Positions 17,428 to 27,190 of a DNA stretch of 64,000 nucleotides are shown here, piece after piece; position 1 is the stretch's first letter; the number at the start of each line of letters is the position of its first letter. A program made the translations under genes and the position numbers. The notes beneath the pieces are model-generated. The model was not told where the DNA came from, made no database searches, and saw only the letters and a program-made list of their open reading frames with translations. This stretch comes from Actinoalloteichus fjordicus (GTDB lineage: Bacteria > Actinomycetota > Actinomycetes > Mycobacteriales > Pseudonocardiaceae), in the NCBI RefSeq assembly GCF_001941625.1, contig NZ_CP016076.1, positions 124,001 to 188,000 on the forward strand, in the 5' to 3' direction.

Positions 17428-17666
17428 GCGGGCTCACGTTACGGGCCGCGCAGCCGGTTGCAAACCACCATCAGACGATCACCCGATGAGAGCAGAGCCG
17501 CTGCGGACTCGGCCCATGGCACCGGACCAGCCGTGACCAGCGGTACTCGTTCGCGCCTCATTGGGCCTATCGGGTGTAGCGGAATGAGACCGACTAACGA
17601 AAGTGACCGCAGACACGATACCCCAAGTGGATACCAAGCCGATGTCCATTGGGGAGGTACAGCCGA

Positions 17667-17798
17667 ATGGCGCTTCGACTGACCGCCATGCTCGCTGCCT
17701 TCGTGTTCGCAGTGGTGGCCGCGTTCGGGTTCGTCCTGTTCAATCTCGTCGACTCCGCACCGACGGTCAGCATCGAACTCGTGAGCAACGAGGAGTGA
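17667..17798 (+). CDS. 43-residue single-pass membrane peptide
   Basis: A short open frame (Met-Ala-Leu-Arg-Leu-Thr-Ala-Met-Leu...) has one membrane helix (about residues 5-28) and an acidic C-terminal tail ending Ser-Asn-Glu-Glu. A GGGGAGG Shine-Dalgarno is placed about 9 bases before the ATG, which supports translation. It lies between the LLM gene and the HAD gene, both clearly separate. I do not recognise a family. Confidence 0.6.
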   Translation: MALRLTAMLAAFVFAVVAAFGFVLFNLVDSAPTVSIELVSNEE

Positions 17799-17936
17799 CC
17801 TATGCCGAGGTGGGGCGGCCACGGTGTGGTGGACCTCTCCGGCTCGGCGGCGGCGTGGACCCGGCGGCGGCTGCGAGTAGCCGACGAGCTGCGGTATCCA
17901 GCCGCTGATCAGCCTGATGGCGGGCACTATGACGGA

Positions 17937-18749
17937 GTGCGAACCCCCAGACTCGTCGCCTCGGACATCGACGGAACACTGCTCGATCCGTTGGAGCGAC
18001 TTCGGCCGAGAACAGCCGACGTGATCGGAAGACTGAGTGCGGCAGGCGTGCCCTTCGTGCTCGCCACCGGACGCTCCCCGAGGTGGGTGACCCCGATCAG
18101 CAGGCTCATCGGCGTCGCAGGCCCGGCGGTCTGCGTGAACGGTGCGGTGATCCTCGACACCCGTGATGATCGAGTCGACCGCGTGTACACCCTGGACCCG
18201 ATTCTGCTGGGCGACCTCGGCGAGGCGCTGCAGACGGTGCTTCCCGGCTGCGGCCTCGCGGTCGAGCGCGTCGAGGGCGAGGGACGGGCCGACTTCATCG
18301 AGGAGTTCCGTGCTGGGCCGGGCTACCTGCACCCCTGGCCGGAGTCGCTCCTCATCAGGACGTCGGTCGCCGAGCTGTTCGCCCGACCTGCGGTGCGGCT
18401 GATGGTCAGACACGACTCGCTGAACAGCACGGAGATGGTCGACGCCGTGACGGCGCTCCTCGGCGACGCGGTCGACGTCACCTTCTCCACCGACCTGGGT
18501 CTGATCGACCTGATGCCTGCCGGGGTGACCAAGGCGAGCGGTCTCTCGGAGGTCGCCGCCGGGCTCGGCCGCACCGCCGAGGACGTCATCGCCTTCGGCG
18601 ACATGCCGAACGACCTCGCGATGCTGAGCTGGGCCGGGCACGGGGTGGCCATGGCCAACGCCCACCCCGCCGTACTGTCGGTGGCCGACGAGGTGACGGC
18701 GAGCAATGCCGAGGACGGCGTGGCGAAGGTCCTCGAACGCTGGTTCTGA
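17937..18749 (+). CDS. HAD-superfamily hydrolase (Cof type)
   Basis: This 270-residue phosphatase of the Cof subfamily shows all four HAD motifs. Asp-Ile-Asp-Gly-Thr-Leu-Leu-Asp begins at residue 10, Val-Leu-Ala-Thr-Gly-Arg is motif II, Lys-Ala-Ser-Gly is motif III, and Phe-Gly-Asp-Met-Pro-Asn-Asp is motif IV. The GTG at 17937 follows a CACTAT -10-like box, so the mRNA is probably leaderless; open frame continues upstream but looks non-coding. It resembles Rv3813c by family and neighbourhood. The substrate is likely a phosphorylated sugar or cofactor. Confidence 0.9.
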   Translation: MRTPRLVASDIDGTLLDPLERLRPRTADVIGRLSAAGVPFVLATGRSPRWVTPISRLIGVAGPAVCVNGAVILDTRDDRVDRVYTLDPILLGDLGEALQTVLPGCGLAVERVEGEGRADFIEEFRAGPGYLHPWPESLLIRTSVAELFARPAVRLMVRHDSLNSTEMVDAVTALLGDAVDVTFSTDLGLIDLMPAGVTKASGLSEVAAGLGRTAEDVIAFGDMPNDLAMLSWAGHGVAMANAHPAVLSVADEVTASNAEDGVAKVLERWF

Positions 18750-18865
18750 GCGAGCAGGCTTCGCGCGGTGCCTGCCGGACCGGCTGCGGCGCGGCGCGCG
18801 TCCGCATCGTCGCCGACGGCGTTCGACCGCCTGGGCTGCGCAGAGCGCTCGCGTCGTTACGATGA

Positions 18866-19837
<972 letters not shown>

Positions 19838-20034
19838 GTCGGCTCCCCCGGACAGATGCTGGCGGGGCCGAGTTCTTCTGCCCGGCACCTCTGCCTGCCG
19901 AGTTCGGCGACCGGTCGTCTGCGGCACCCAGCACGCCTGCGCGACGTCGGGGGTCGACCGGCCGGGCCGCCGCGGCCGCGAGCTGCGGGGAGCATGTCGG
20001 GCCGTCGGCCCGCGAGGGACCGGTACGGACGCGG

Positions 20035-20068
20035 AAGCGGGGACGACCGACCTCGGTCGTCCCCGCTT
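20035..20068. terminator. Bidirectional hairpin between galE and the DUF2304 gene
   Basis: A perfect 16-bp inverted repeat (20035-20050 and 20053-20068) is separated by two bases. It lies between two convergent genes and can end transcription from both sides. Confidence 0.75.
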
Positions 20069-20103
20069 CTCGACGTCTGGTTCGTGCGACCACCCGCCCC
20101 GAG

Positions 20104-20472
20104 TCAGGACGCGCTCGGGACGTTCTTCTCCTCGTGGTCCAGCGCGGGCGGCTCGGCCGACTGGACCGCGATGGCCCGGGCCAGGCGCGCGTGGCGGAGT
20201 TCCAGCTCCTTGAAACGCAGGTAGGTGTTGACCATGGCGAAGGCGAAGGCCACCACCAGGCCGTAGAGCAGCAGGTCGGTGCCGCGACCCACGCCGACGA
20301 GATCGGCCACCACCGTCAGGGCGTCCGGCCACAGGACCGCGAGCACTCCGAAGAGGATGAACAGCACGAAGCCGATCTTCACGCCTGCTGCGGTACGGGT
20401 GGTGCCGTGGTTGCGCAGGAAGAACACCATCAGCACGAGTACCGCGCCGATCAGCAGAATCTGAATGATCAT
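20104..20472 (-). CDS. DUF2304 small membrane protein, partner of the GT2 synthase
   Basis: This 122-residue protein has three membrane segments in its first 80 residues and then a cytoplasmic helix (Asn-Thr-Tyr-Leu-Arg-Phe-Lys-Glu-Leu-Glu). The family is the partner of dolichol-phosphate-type sugar synthases. In M. tuberculosis Rv3632 sits next to and supports PpgS (Rv3631). It starts four bases after the upstream GT2 stop, so the two form an operon. Confidence 0.87.
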   Translation of the reverse strand: MIIQILLIGAVLVLMVFFLRNHGTTRTAAGVKIGFVLFILFGVLAVLWPDALTVVADLVGVGRGTDLLLYGLVVAFAFAMVNTYLRFKELELRHARLARAIAVQSAEPPALDHEEKNVPSAS

Positions 20473-20476
20473 GAAG

Positions 20477-21163
20477 TCACCGCCTCGAACTGCGCAGGGC
20501 GCTGTCGAACAGGATGTTGACGCCGTTGATCAGGGACTGACCCTTGGCCATCGAGTACTCGGTGTAGATGATGGTCACCTTCTCCTCGGCGACTCGCCAG
20601 CCCTTGTGGTCGATGATCGCCATGATCTCGGAAGCGTGTCCCATTCCGTTGATCGTGATGTCGAGGCCCTCGGCCACCGTCTTGTTGAAAGCGCGAAGGC
20701 CGTTGTGCGCGTCGGTGAGCTTCATCCGTCGGGTACGCGGGCTGAGTGCGACGACGGTCTTGAGCACCACCCGCTTGATCCACGGAATGTGGCTGGTGTC
20801 GCCGTGGAAGCGGGTACCGACCAGGATGTCGATGGGCTCTTCGCGGAGCCGGTCGATCATCCGGACCACGTCTTCGACCTGATGCTGCCCATCGGCGTCG
20901 AAGGTGACGAAGAATCGGGCTCCCGGCTGGGTGCGGGCGTATTCGATGCCGGTCTGCAACGAGGCGCCTTGGCCGAGGTTCACCGGATGGCGCACCAGAT
21001 GCGCGCCGGACTTGCGAATCTCGGAAACGGATGCGTCTCGGCTGCCGTCGTCGACGCAGACGATGTTAGGGAAGGTCAGTCGCGCCTTCTGCACGACGTC
21101 GCAGATCACCTGAGCCTCGTTGTAGACAGGGACGATCAGCCAGACATCGTCGTATTCAGACAT
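20477..21163 (-). CDS. ppgS: Polyprenyl-phosphate sugar synthase, GT2 (PpgS-like)
   Basis: This 228-residue GT-A enzyme of the DPM1-like group lacks its own membrane segments and would work with the DUF2304 protein. Motifs are Val-Pro-Val-Tyr-Asn-Glu, Cys-Val-Asp-Asp-Gly-Ser-Arg-Asp and Phe-Asp-Ala-Asp-Gly-Gln-His. The M. tuberculosis homologue at the same locus (Rv3631) makes polyprenyl-phosphate N-acetylgalactosamine used to decorate arabinogalactan. The sugar specificity here is inferred from gene order only. Confidence 0.82.
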   Translation of the reverse strand: MSEYDDVWLIVPVYNEAQVICDVVQKARLTFPNIVCVDDGSRDASVSEIRKSGAHLVRHPVNLGQGASLQTGIEYARTQPGARFFVTFDADGQHQVEDVVRMIDRLREEPIDILVGTRFHGDTSHIPWIKRVVLKTVVALSPRTRRMKLTDAHNGLRAFNKTVAEGLDITINGMGHASEIMAIIDHKGWRVAEEKVTIIYTEYSMAKGQSLINGVNILFDSALRSSRR

Positions 21164-21295
21164 GCCAGAGCTCCCGGGTCGTGGAGAAGATGTCGCGCCT
21201 GGACTCTCAGGCTGCCTGTCGAGGCGCCAGGCCGCTCTGCGCGAGGCGATGTGAGCTTACTCCAATGGGGTCGAGGGTCTTGACGGCCGCCCCGA

Positions 21296-22915
21296 TCATT
21301 CACTCGGTAGCGGGCGTGGCCGATGGTGCGAACGCAGCCGACGGGCCAGCCCCACTCCGGTGAGCAGCACCACGACGAGCGGGCCCGCGAGCTGCGCGAT
21401 GACGGCAGCGGTGATGGGGTCGCCTGGCAGCGCCAGCAGGCCGATGAGCAGCAGCGTGCCCAGTACCCAGGCCAGTGACACCGTCTGGTGCATTCCCATC
21501 GCCACCAGCGCGGGCTGGAGGATCTGCGCCAGCATCAGCAGCACCGTGGAGAGGCCGAGCAGGCCCATCACCCCTGCCGACGGCAGCGTCTGTGCGCCGA
21601 AGAAGGTCACCACCAGCCACGGTCCGACGAGCGCGGAGAAGACCGCGCCGGGCAGGCCGACCACGCCGACCGCGATGAGGATGATGCCGACGCGCTTGCG
21701 CACCACGTCGTACTCGCCGTGCACGGCGGCCTTGGTGAGTACCGGCAGCAGCATCGCCTGAATGGGGCTGAAGAGCAGCAGGGGGATGCGAGTGAGGACG
21801 AAGGCGAAGCCGAATGCCGTGGCGGTGGCCCGGTCCTCGACGAGCCTGCCGTTGACCACCAGCGGTGCGAGGTTCGCGACGAGCTGGGCGAGCAGCGTCG
21901 CGACGCCGAGGAAGACCAGTCCCTTGGCGATCCGCCCGACCGTGTGACCGGCGACGACCTCGGCGACGGCCGTGGCATGGTCCACGGACTGCCGGCTGGT
22001 TCCGGCGTGGGTCGCCTCGTCGGCCGACGCCGTGGGCGCCGGGATCTGATCCTCGCGGGTCAGGTCGGCCGTGACCTCGGCTGCCGTGTCGGCAGGCACC
22101 TCGGCGCCGGGCACCCCGACCGTGAGTCCGCTCTGTGGGCGAGTCCCCGCTGCCTGCGCACCGGATGCCGACGATTCGGTCGTCGACGGCTCCACCGCCG
22201 GGGGCGGGCTGCCTGCCGCGACGGCGGCCGAGGCCAGGTGCTGCCCGGCCTCGGCCTCGGGATCGGCGGGGGGCGCGGTCGGTGCGGCACCCGCGCGGGG
22301 ATACCGCGAGAACTCCCGGCGAAGCCAGGGCAGCGCGACCAGTGCGGCGAAGCCGCCACCCGCGACGAAGGCGAGGCCGAACAGCGACTCGGTACTGAGG
22401 CCGAGCAGCACGATGACGACACAGCCGATCAGCCGAGACAGACCCTCGGCGGCCAGGGAGGCCGAATAGCCGGTGAACTGCTGGCTGGCGCCCAACAGGC
22501 CTCGGGTGAGGAACATGGCGGCGGACATGGCCACCGACAACAGCGTCAGGACCAGCAGCATGGGGTTGCCGCCCAGCAGCCGATCGATCAGCAGTGGTGA
22601 CGCGGCGAGCAGCACGACGACCGTCAGACCGGCCAGTGCCAGTCCCAGCAACCCGATGCGTCGGATACCCGACCGAGGGTCCACTCCCGTCGCCAGACCG
22701 CTGCTGACGACACGGTTGGTCTCCTGTTCGAGCGAGACGAACAGGCCGGGCCCGATGATGCTGACCATCATGTAGAGGGACTGGAGGGCGACGGTCTGGG
22801 CGGGGGGCATGGTGTTGCCGACGATCGCCAGGAAGCCGAATCCCGCGATGCCGACGATCACCAGCCCGATCCCCATCAGGATGGCGGATCGAGAGGATCG
22901 GACTGATCGAGTCAC
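21296..22915 (-). CDS. MATE/MOP-type polytopic membrane protein (flippase-like, Rv3630-like)
   Basis: This 539-residue protein has about 12 membrane segments in two blocks, typical of polysaccharide flippase-like proteins of the MOP superfamily. A long low-complexity Ala/Pro/Thr-rich cytoplasmic loop of about 125 residues (roughly 210-335) separates the blocks. The GTG at 22915 starts the first segment. It lies upstream of ppgS-DUF2304 on the same strand, as Rv3630 does. Flipping a lipid-linked sugar or glycan is the likely role but is not proven. Confidence 0.75.
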   Translation of the reverse strand: MTRSVRSSRSAILMGIGLVIVGIAGFGFLAIVGNTMPPAQTVALQSLYMMVSIIGPGLFVSLEQETNRVVSSGLATGVDPRSGIRRIGLLGLALAGLTVVVLLAASPLLIDRLLGGNPMLLVLTLLSVAMSAAMFLTRGLLGASQQFTGYSASLAAEGLSRLIGCVVIVLLGLSTESLFGLAFVAGGGFAALVALPWLRREFSRYPRAGAAPTAPPADPEAEAGQHLASAAVAAGSPPPAVEPSTTESSASGAQAAGTRPQSGLTVGVPGAEVPADTAAEVTADLTREDQIPAPTASADEATHAGTSRQSVDHATAVAEVVAGHTVGRIAKGLVFLGVATLLAQLVANLAPLVVNGRLVEDRATATAFGFAFVLTRIPLLLFSPIQAMLLPVLTKAAVHGEYDVVRKRVGIILIAVGVVGLPGAVFSALVGPWLVVTFFGAQTLPSAGVMGLLGLSTVLLMLAQILQPALVAMGMHQTVSLAWVLGTLLLIGLLALPGDPITAAVIAQLAGPLVVVLLTGVGLARRLRSHHRPRPLPSE

Positions 22916-22927
22916 GGCGACAGCTTA

Positions 22928-23089
22928 GAGCCTGTTTTTGATCCGCCTGAAGTCGTGAGCGGGGATCAGCGTGGATGAGCTGCCAGGCGGAGGAGAGAGC
23001 CATAACGGAGTTATGGTGACCGACGACAGCGCCGCAGATCGCCACGCTGGCCCCGCGCAACTCCGAAAGTGGGGATCAAAAACAGGCTC
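22928..23089. mobile_element. 162-bp MITE with 17-bp terminal inverted repeats and TTA target duplication
   Basis: The ends are perfect inverted repeats GAGCCTGTTTTTGATCC (22928-22944) and its complement (23073-23089). They are flanked by TTA at 22925-22927 and 23090-23092. The interior has no coding capacity and holds a small palindrome (CCATAACGGAGTTATGG). The end sequence and TNA duplication fit an IS5-related element mobilised in trans. It sits immediately before the start of the flippase-like gene and may affect its promoter. Confidence 0.85.
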
Positions 23090-23156
23090 TTAGATGTGGC
23101 CTCACCCCGGCGGACCCGGTGGACGTCTTGCGGCCGCGCACGGCGTGGTGGCGGGG

Positions 23157-24062
23157 TCAGACTGGCCTGCTGGGCCCGAAGGCATGCCTGCTGAGGTTGC
23201 GCATGCCCTCGCGGTGTCGGTTCTTCACGGCTTTGGGCAGCAGCGACAGGGCGTGCAGCCGTGAGGAGACGTGAGTCCTGGCGACCTTGGCCGCGCGGGT
23301 CCAGCCCTGTCGCTGGAGCCTGCCCGCGACGTCGAGGAAGTAGTTGCGCTCCTCGATGAAGCGGGTTCCCGCCATGGCACGCCAGGAGGAGTCGCTCGCC
23401 CGGTGCCGTCGGTACTGGAAGCACACCGTGTCGTCGACGACGAGCTGATCTCCGCGTTGAACCAGGTCCATGACCAGGGCGAGATCCTGGACGACGTTCA
23501 GTCCCTCGCGGAATCCGACCGTCGTGATCGCGTCGGCTCGCCAGGCCAGCGAGGGAAAGTACAGCCAGTTGCCTCGCAGGAGGCTGACCGCCAGGTCTTC
23601 GCCGCAGAAGATCTGCCTGCCGTGTCCCTTCGGGGAGTACAGCCTGCGCTTGGCCTCGTCGACCAGTGTCTTCGCGGGCTCGCCGTTCTCGTCGATCAAC
23701 TCGACGCCGGGCTGGATCACCGAAGCGTTCGGCTGGGCCTCATGGGCTGCGCGCACGGTACGCACATAGTTGGGCAGCATCACGTCGTCCGCGCCCATCA
23801 CCACGACGAGTTCGTGCTTGATGAGCCCGATGCACTTCTGGAAGTTGCGGTTCGCGCCGAGGTTCTCCTCATTGCGCAGGTAGGTGATCCGGTCGTCCCC
23901 CAGCGACGCGAACCAGCCGGGGATCGAGTCGTCGGGGTAGCCGTCGTCGACGACCGTCAGCCGCCAGTCCTGGTCGTCCTGAGCGAGCACGCTGCGCACG
24001 GTCGTCTGCATCAGGCCGACGTCGCCGTAATACGGAAGCATGATGTCGAGAGGAGAGGCCAC
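23157..24062 (-). CDS. Glycosyltransferase family 2 protein
   Basis: This 301-residue GT-A glycosyltransferase has Met-Leu-Pro-Tyr-Tyr-Gly at the nucleotide-binding edge, Val-Asp-Asp-Gly-Tyr-Pro-Asp-Asp, Asn-Leu-Gly-Ala-Asn-Arg-Asn and Met-Gly-Ala-Asp-Asp (DxD-like). No membrane segment is visible. It lies among cell-envelope sugar genes, so it probably adds a sugar to an envelope glycan or lipid carrier. Donor and acceptor are unknown. Confidence 0.85.
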   Translation of the reverse strand: MASPLDIMLPYYGDVGLMQTTVRSVLAQDDQDWRLTVVDDGYPDDSIPGWFASLGDDRITYLRNEENLGANRNFQKCIGLIKHELVVVMGADDVMLPNYVRTVRAAHEAQPNASVIQPGVELIDENGEPAKTLVDEAKRRLYSPKGHGRQIFCGEDLAVSLLRGNWLYFPSLAWRADAITTVGFREGLNVVQDLALVMDLVQRGDQLVVDDTVCFQYRRHRASDSSWRAMAGTRFIEERNYFLDVAGRLQRQGWTRAAKVARTHVSSRLHALSLLPKAVKNRHREGMRNLSRHAFGPSRPV

Positions 24063-24954
24063 TGCGCCACTGTATGTGATTGACGAACCGGATGCTGAGA
24101 AAGTCGAATGGGAACAAGATCGATTTCACTTGGCCATCACGTTGATTTGACGTCGATTTAGCCTCGTGCGTTGGTTTAGGTCATCGATGTAGTGGCAGCT
24201 GGCTCGAAAGTGTGGACGAGATGAGTTCGGCGTGGACCACTCCTCGACACGAGCGGTCCGTGAATGCGTCGGGCGGGCGTCGGCCCGGCGATGCGGGTCC
24301 CTGTCGATCTCGACCCCGAGTGGGTGACGGGCCGCCGCCATGCCCAGGCCCGCTCGGGGACGGCTCGCTGGTCAGGCGCCTCACCAGCATGAGAGCAGGC
24401 ACAGTTCCGCCGCGTTCCTGCCGGCCTCGCGGGGCGTGCGGGATCACGTCGAGCCCGCACGTCGTCCGAACGCCCCTGCGCAGGCCCAGGGAATCGAAAG
24501 GGAGCGGCCGTCGGTGAAAGAGCCGGAGAATCGCCCGTTATTTCCGATTCGGATACCGATTCGGGTGACGTGATGCCGATTTCGCGTCGTTTCGGTGATC
24601 CCGGGCTGGCCGTGTGACCGGGGTGAGATCAGGCCCCGGTGTGATTTCCTCCACTCGAACGTGTTTAATCGCCGACGGGATGACGGTCAGCAACGAATAC
24701 CTGTGGTGGATTCGACCGTGTGCGTGGCGCGTCCGGAGACATCTGACGGTCCACAACGGATAATCCCGCTCGCGATGAATGCGGATGACGAGCCGCCGCC
24801 AGGTCGTTCGCCGTCCGGCGGCCCGAAGCGGCTCGAGCAGGCCCGATCTCAGGCGGCGTTCCGGTCGCCGATGCCCTGCTTCCCCCGGCCGGTCAGGCGC
24901 GGCCTCTCGCGCATGACTTCGTCGAACGGAGGCGGTTCACCCGCACGGCGGCAA
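24063..24954. other. Gene-free stretch of about 0.9 kb with lower GC
   Basis: I see no convincing coding frame. The first 120 bp next to the GT2 start are AT-rich and probably hold its promoter. Around 24540-24770 the sequence is also relatively AT-rich and contains the near-repeat TTCCGATTCGG / TACCGATTCGG. One open frame of 134 codons (24595-24999, plus strand) has no family resemblance and overlaps the terminator. Confidence 0.5.
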
Positions 24955-24989
24955 GCGGGCCGCCGCCGGATCGAGCGGCGGCGGCCCGC
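24955..24989 (-). terminator. Hairpin terminator after the Rv3779-like gene
   Basis: A perfect 13-bp GC stem (24955-24967 with 24977-24989) with a 9-base loop lies about 20 bp past the minus-strand stop. Confidence 0.7.
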
Positions 24990-25008
24990 CTGTTCCTGAC
25001 GGGGCAGC

Positions 25009-27003
25009 TCAGCTCGCGCAGGCGGTGATCCGGTAGAGCTGCAGGTCCCCGTCCTCGGCGACGAGCTCGAAACCGGGTGACTCCGGCGCGTTGTCGATTC
25101 CGGGGTAGTTCGCCTGTCGGGAGTCCCACGGCCAGAAGTAGTCCGGCGAACCCTTGATCAGATACTCGACGCCCTGATCCTGCACAGCTTGGCAGGCGCG
25201 TGGGTCTTCGCCCACGTCGGCGAGATGAGCGGCGAGGTACTCCTGATCCTCGCTCCACTCGAAGACAAGGTGCGGATACAGGACCCGACGGCCCTCCGTC
25301 GCCCACAACAGCGCGCTGCCGTCCCACGGCTGGTTGGCGACCGTCGCGTCCGAGGGGACGATCGCGGCCACCTCCTCGAAAAACCGGCGCTCCTCGGCGT
25401 TCACCAGGTTCATCGCCGGGTCGGGGACGCCCTCCGGGTAGAGGCGGGCGATGAGGTGCGGGTGGTCACGCGCGTACATGCCGCCGGTGAGAATGACCAA
25501 CAGGACGCCGAGCAGGAGCGTGACCGGGCCGCCCGTGCTGGTCAGTCTGCCGACCGCGCCTCGGGAGGACCACTGGTGATCGGCGGCGGCCTTGCGGATC
25601 GCGGTCGCGATGCTGATCAGTCCGAGCAGCGCAAGCGGGACCGAGGTGATCGGCACCATCGCGGCGAGTCGGTGCGCGTCGTTGTACCAGACGGCGGTGA
25701 GCAGCATCGACAGATCGGTGTCCAGCGCGGCGGCGAACATGTAGAGCACCGCCGTGATGACGTGGGAGTAGACGAGCCAGCGATGGACGCCGGATCGCCA
25801 GGCCGACACCAGGCCGACGATCACGATGGCGGAGAGCAGCCAGGTCGCTGATCGGCCGGCGAGGCCGCCGAAGAGGACCTCGCCGAAGGCCTGGGCAGGT
25901 GTCTCGTAGGCGGGCCAGTCGTGTGAGCTGAGTTCGGCGTACATCGCCGTCGACCGGAAGACCGCCCAGCCCGTGAGGGCGAGTGCCAGCGGGACGATCA
26001 CGACGGCGCAGGCCAGGACGTACCGCTTCGCCGTCATCAGCACCCGAGCCCGCCGGAGGATGGCGATGGCCACGGGGGCGATGCTCAGCGCGATCAGGCT
26101 GAACACCGAGTTCGGGTGGGCGAGGCCGCCGCCCGCCAGTGCCGCCAGGAGCAGCAGGACCGCCTGGCCCCGGCCCAGGGTCACCCGTTCGATCAATCCA
26201 GTCAGCGCGACCACGGCCGCCAGACCTGCGGGCAGCACCGCCAGACCTGCCAGGTTCGGCCAGATCACCCCGAAGCCGAGCAGGTTCCACGGGAATGACG
26301 CGAAGCCCATGCTGATCAGGCCGGTCAGGGCCATCGCGGGCATGGACGGGCCGGTGACCACCCGGACCAGCAGGAGACAGGAGAGCGGCCAGGCGATCAG
26401 CGCGATGACGGCCGCGGTGATGTTCGCTGCGGTGACCACGCCGACGCTGGTGAAGGGCTCGACCAGCGCGGCGAGGGCGTGGAAGACCGCCGGATAGAAG
26501 CCGCCGTCGCCGTTCGGATCGGTGGTGCCCCCGACGGCGAGGGTCGACGCGTTGCCGTCTTCCAGGATGAAGGTGATGGCGTTGAGGTGGAAGACGGCGT
26601 CGAAGGACTGCACGAGCCGGTCCGGCGAGCCCATGCCCACAGCCACGGTCACGGCGCCGATCGGGACCGCCAGCAGGATGCCCACCACGGCGGCGATCCG
26701 CACCGAGCGCGGATCATTCTCGGTGGCGAGCGGGGCGGGCCTGCGGCGAGCCAGCAGGAGGCGGATCACGACCGCCACGATCGAGGCGAGGATCGTGCCG
26801 CCCGCGACGACCAGCGGGCCCCAGGTGATGCCTGCGGCCCCGGCCGCGACCGCGATCGTCCCGATCAGCGCGAGGCTGCCCAGCGGGGCCGCTCCCCAGG
26901 CCGGAATGCCGCGAAAGCCCGCCGCATAGGCGAGGAGCAGACCGGGCGCCAACAGCCAGCCGAGTGCGATCAGCGCTGTCGGGACGGCTTCCAACCAGCT
27001 CAT
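25009..27003 (-). CDS. Large polytopic membrane protein, Rv3779-like (DUF6541, GT-C type)
   Basis: This 664-residue protein has about 13 membrane segments and a C-terminal extracytoplasmic domain of about 120 residues (Trp-Glu-Trp..., Cys-Gln-Ala... and a terminal Cys). This is typical of GT-C polyprenyl-phosphate-dependent transferases. In M. tuberculosis Rv3779 is tied to transfer of galactosamine from the PpgS product to arabinogalactan. The PpgS-like gene 4 kb away makes the same pathway plausible. Start is the ATG at 27003, directly at the first membrane segment. Confidence 0.78.
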   Translation of the reverse strand: MSWLEAVPTALIALGWLLAPGLLLAYAAGFRGIPAWGAAPLGSLALIGTIAVAAGAAGITWGPLVVAGGTILASIVAVVIRLLLARRRPAPLATENDPRSVRIAAVVGILLAVPIGAVTVAVGMGSPDRLVQSFDAVFHLNAITFILEDGNASTLAVGGTTDPNGDGGFYPAVFHALAALVEPFTSVGVVTAANITAAVIALIAWPLSCLLLVRVVTGPSMPAMALTGLISMGFASFPWNLLGFGVIWPNLAGLAVLPAGLAAVVALTGLIERVTLGRGQAVLLLLAALAGGGLAHPNSVFSLIALSIAPVAIAILRRARVLMTAKRYVLACAVVIVPLALALTGWAVFRSTAMYAELSSHDWPAYETPAQAFGEVLFGGLAGRSATWLLSAIVIVGLVSAWRSGVHRWLVYSHVITAVLYMFAAALDTDLSMLLTAVWYNDAHRLAAMVPITSVPLALLGLISIATAIRKAAADHQWSSRGAVGRLTSTGGPVTLLLGVLLVILTGGMYARDHPHLIARLYPEGVPDPAMNLVNAEERRFFEEVAAIVPSDATVANQPWDGSALLWATEGRRVLYPHLVFEWSEDQEYLAAHLADVGEDPRACQAVQDQGVEYLIKGSPDYFWPWDSRQANYPGIDNAPESPGFELVAEDGDLQLYRITACAS

Positions 27004-27190
27004 TCGTCAAGTCCCCATTGCCTTGGCGGCACGGCCTCTTTCCCCCAGGGCGTGCCGCGTGTGTTCGGCGAGATCGTCGTCGGGCCGCACTGCGTGCCAT
27101 GCCGTCGGTCGGATTCTAAGCCGGCAGGCTGGATGGGCGATCGGTGCACAGCGTGAGTGGTACAGCCAACCGGGTGAACTGGAGCGGGGA

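Noticed and set aside
24595-24999. 134-codon open frame in the 24-kb gap
   Set aside because: No ribosome site or family pattern; runs into the hairpin of the opposite-strand gene.
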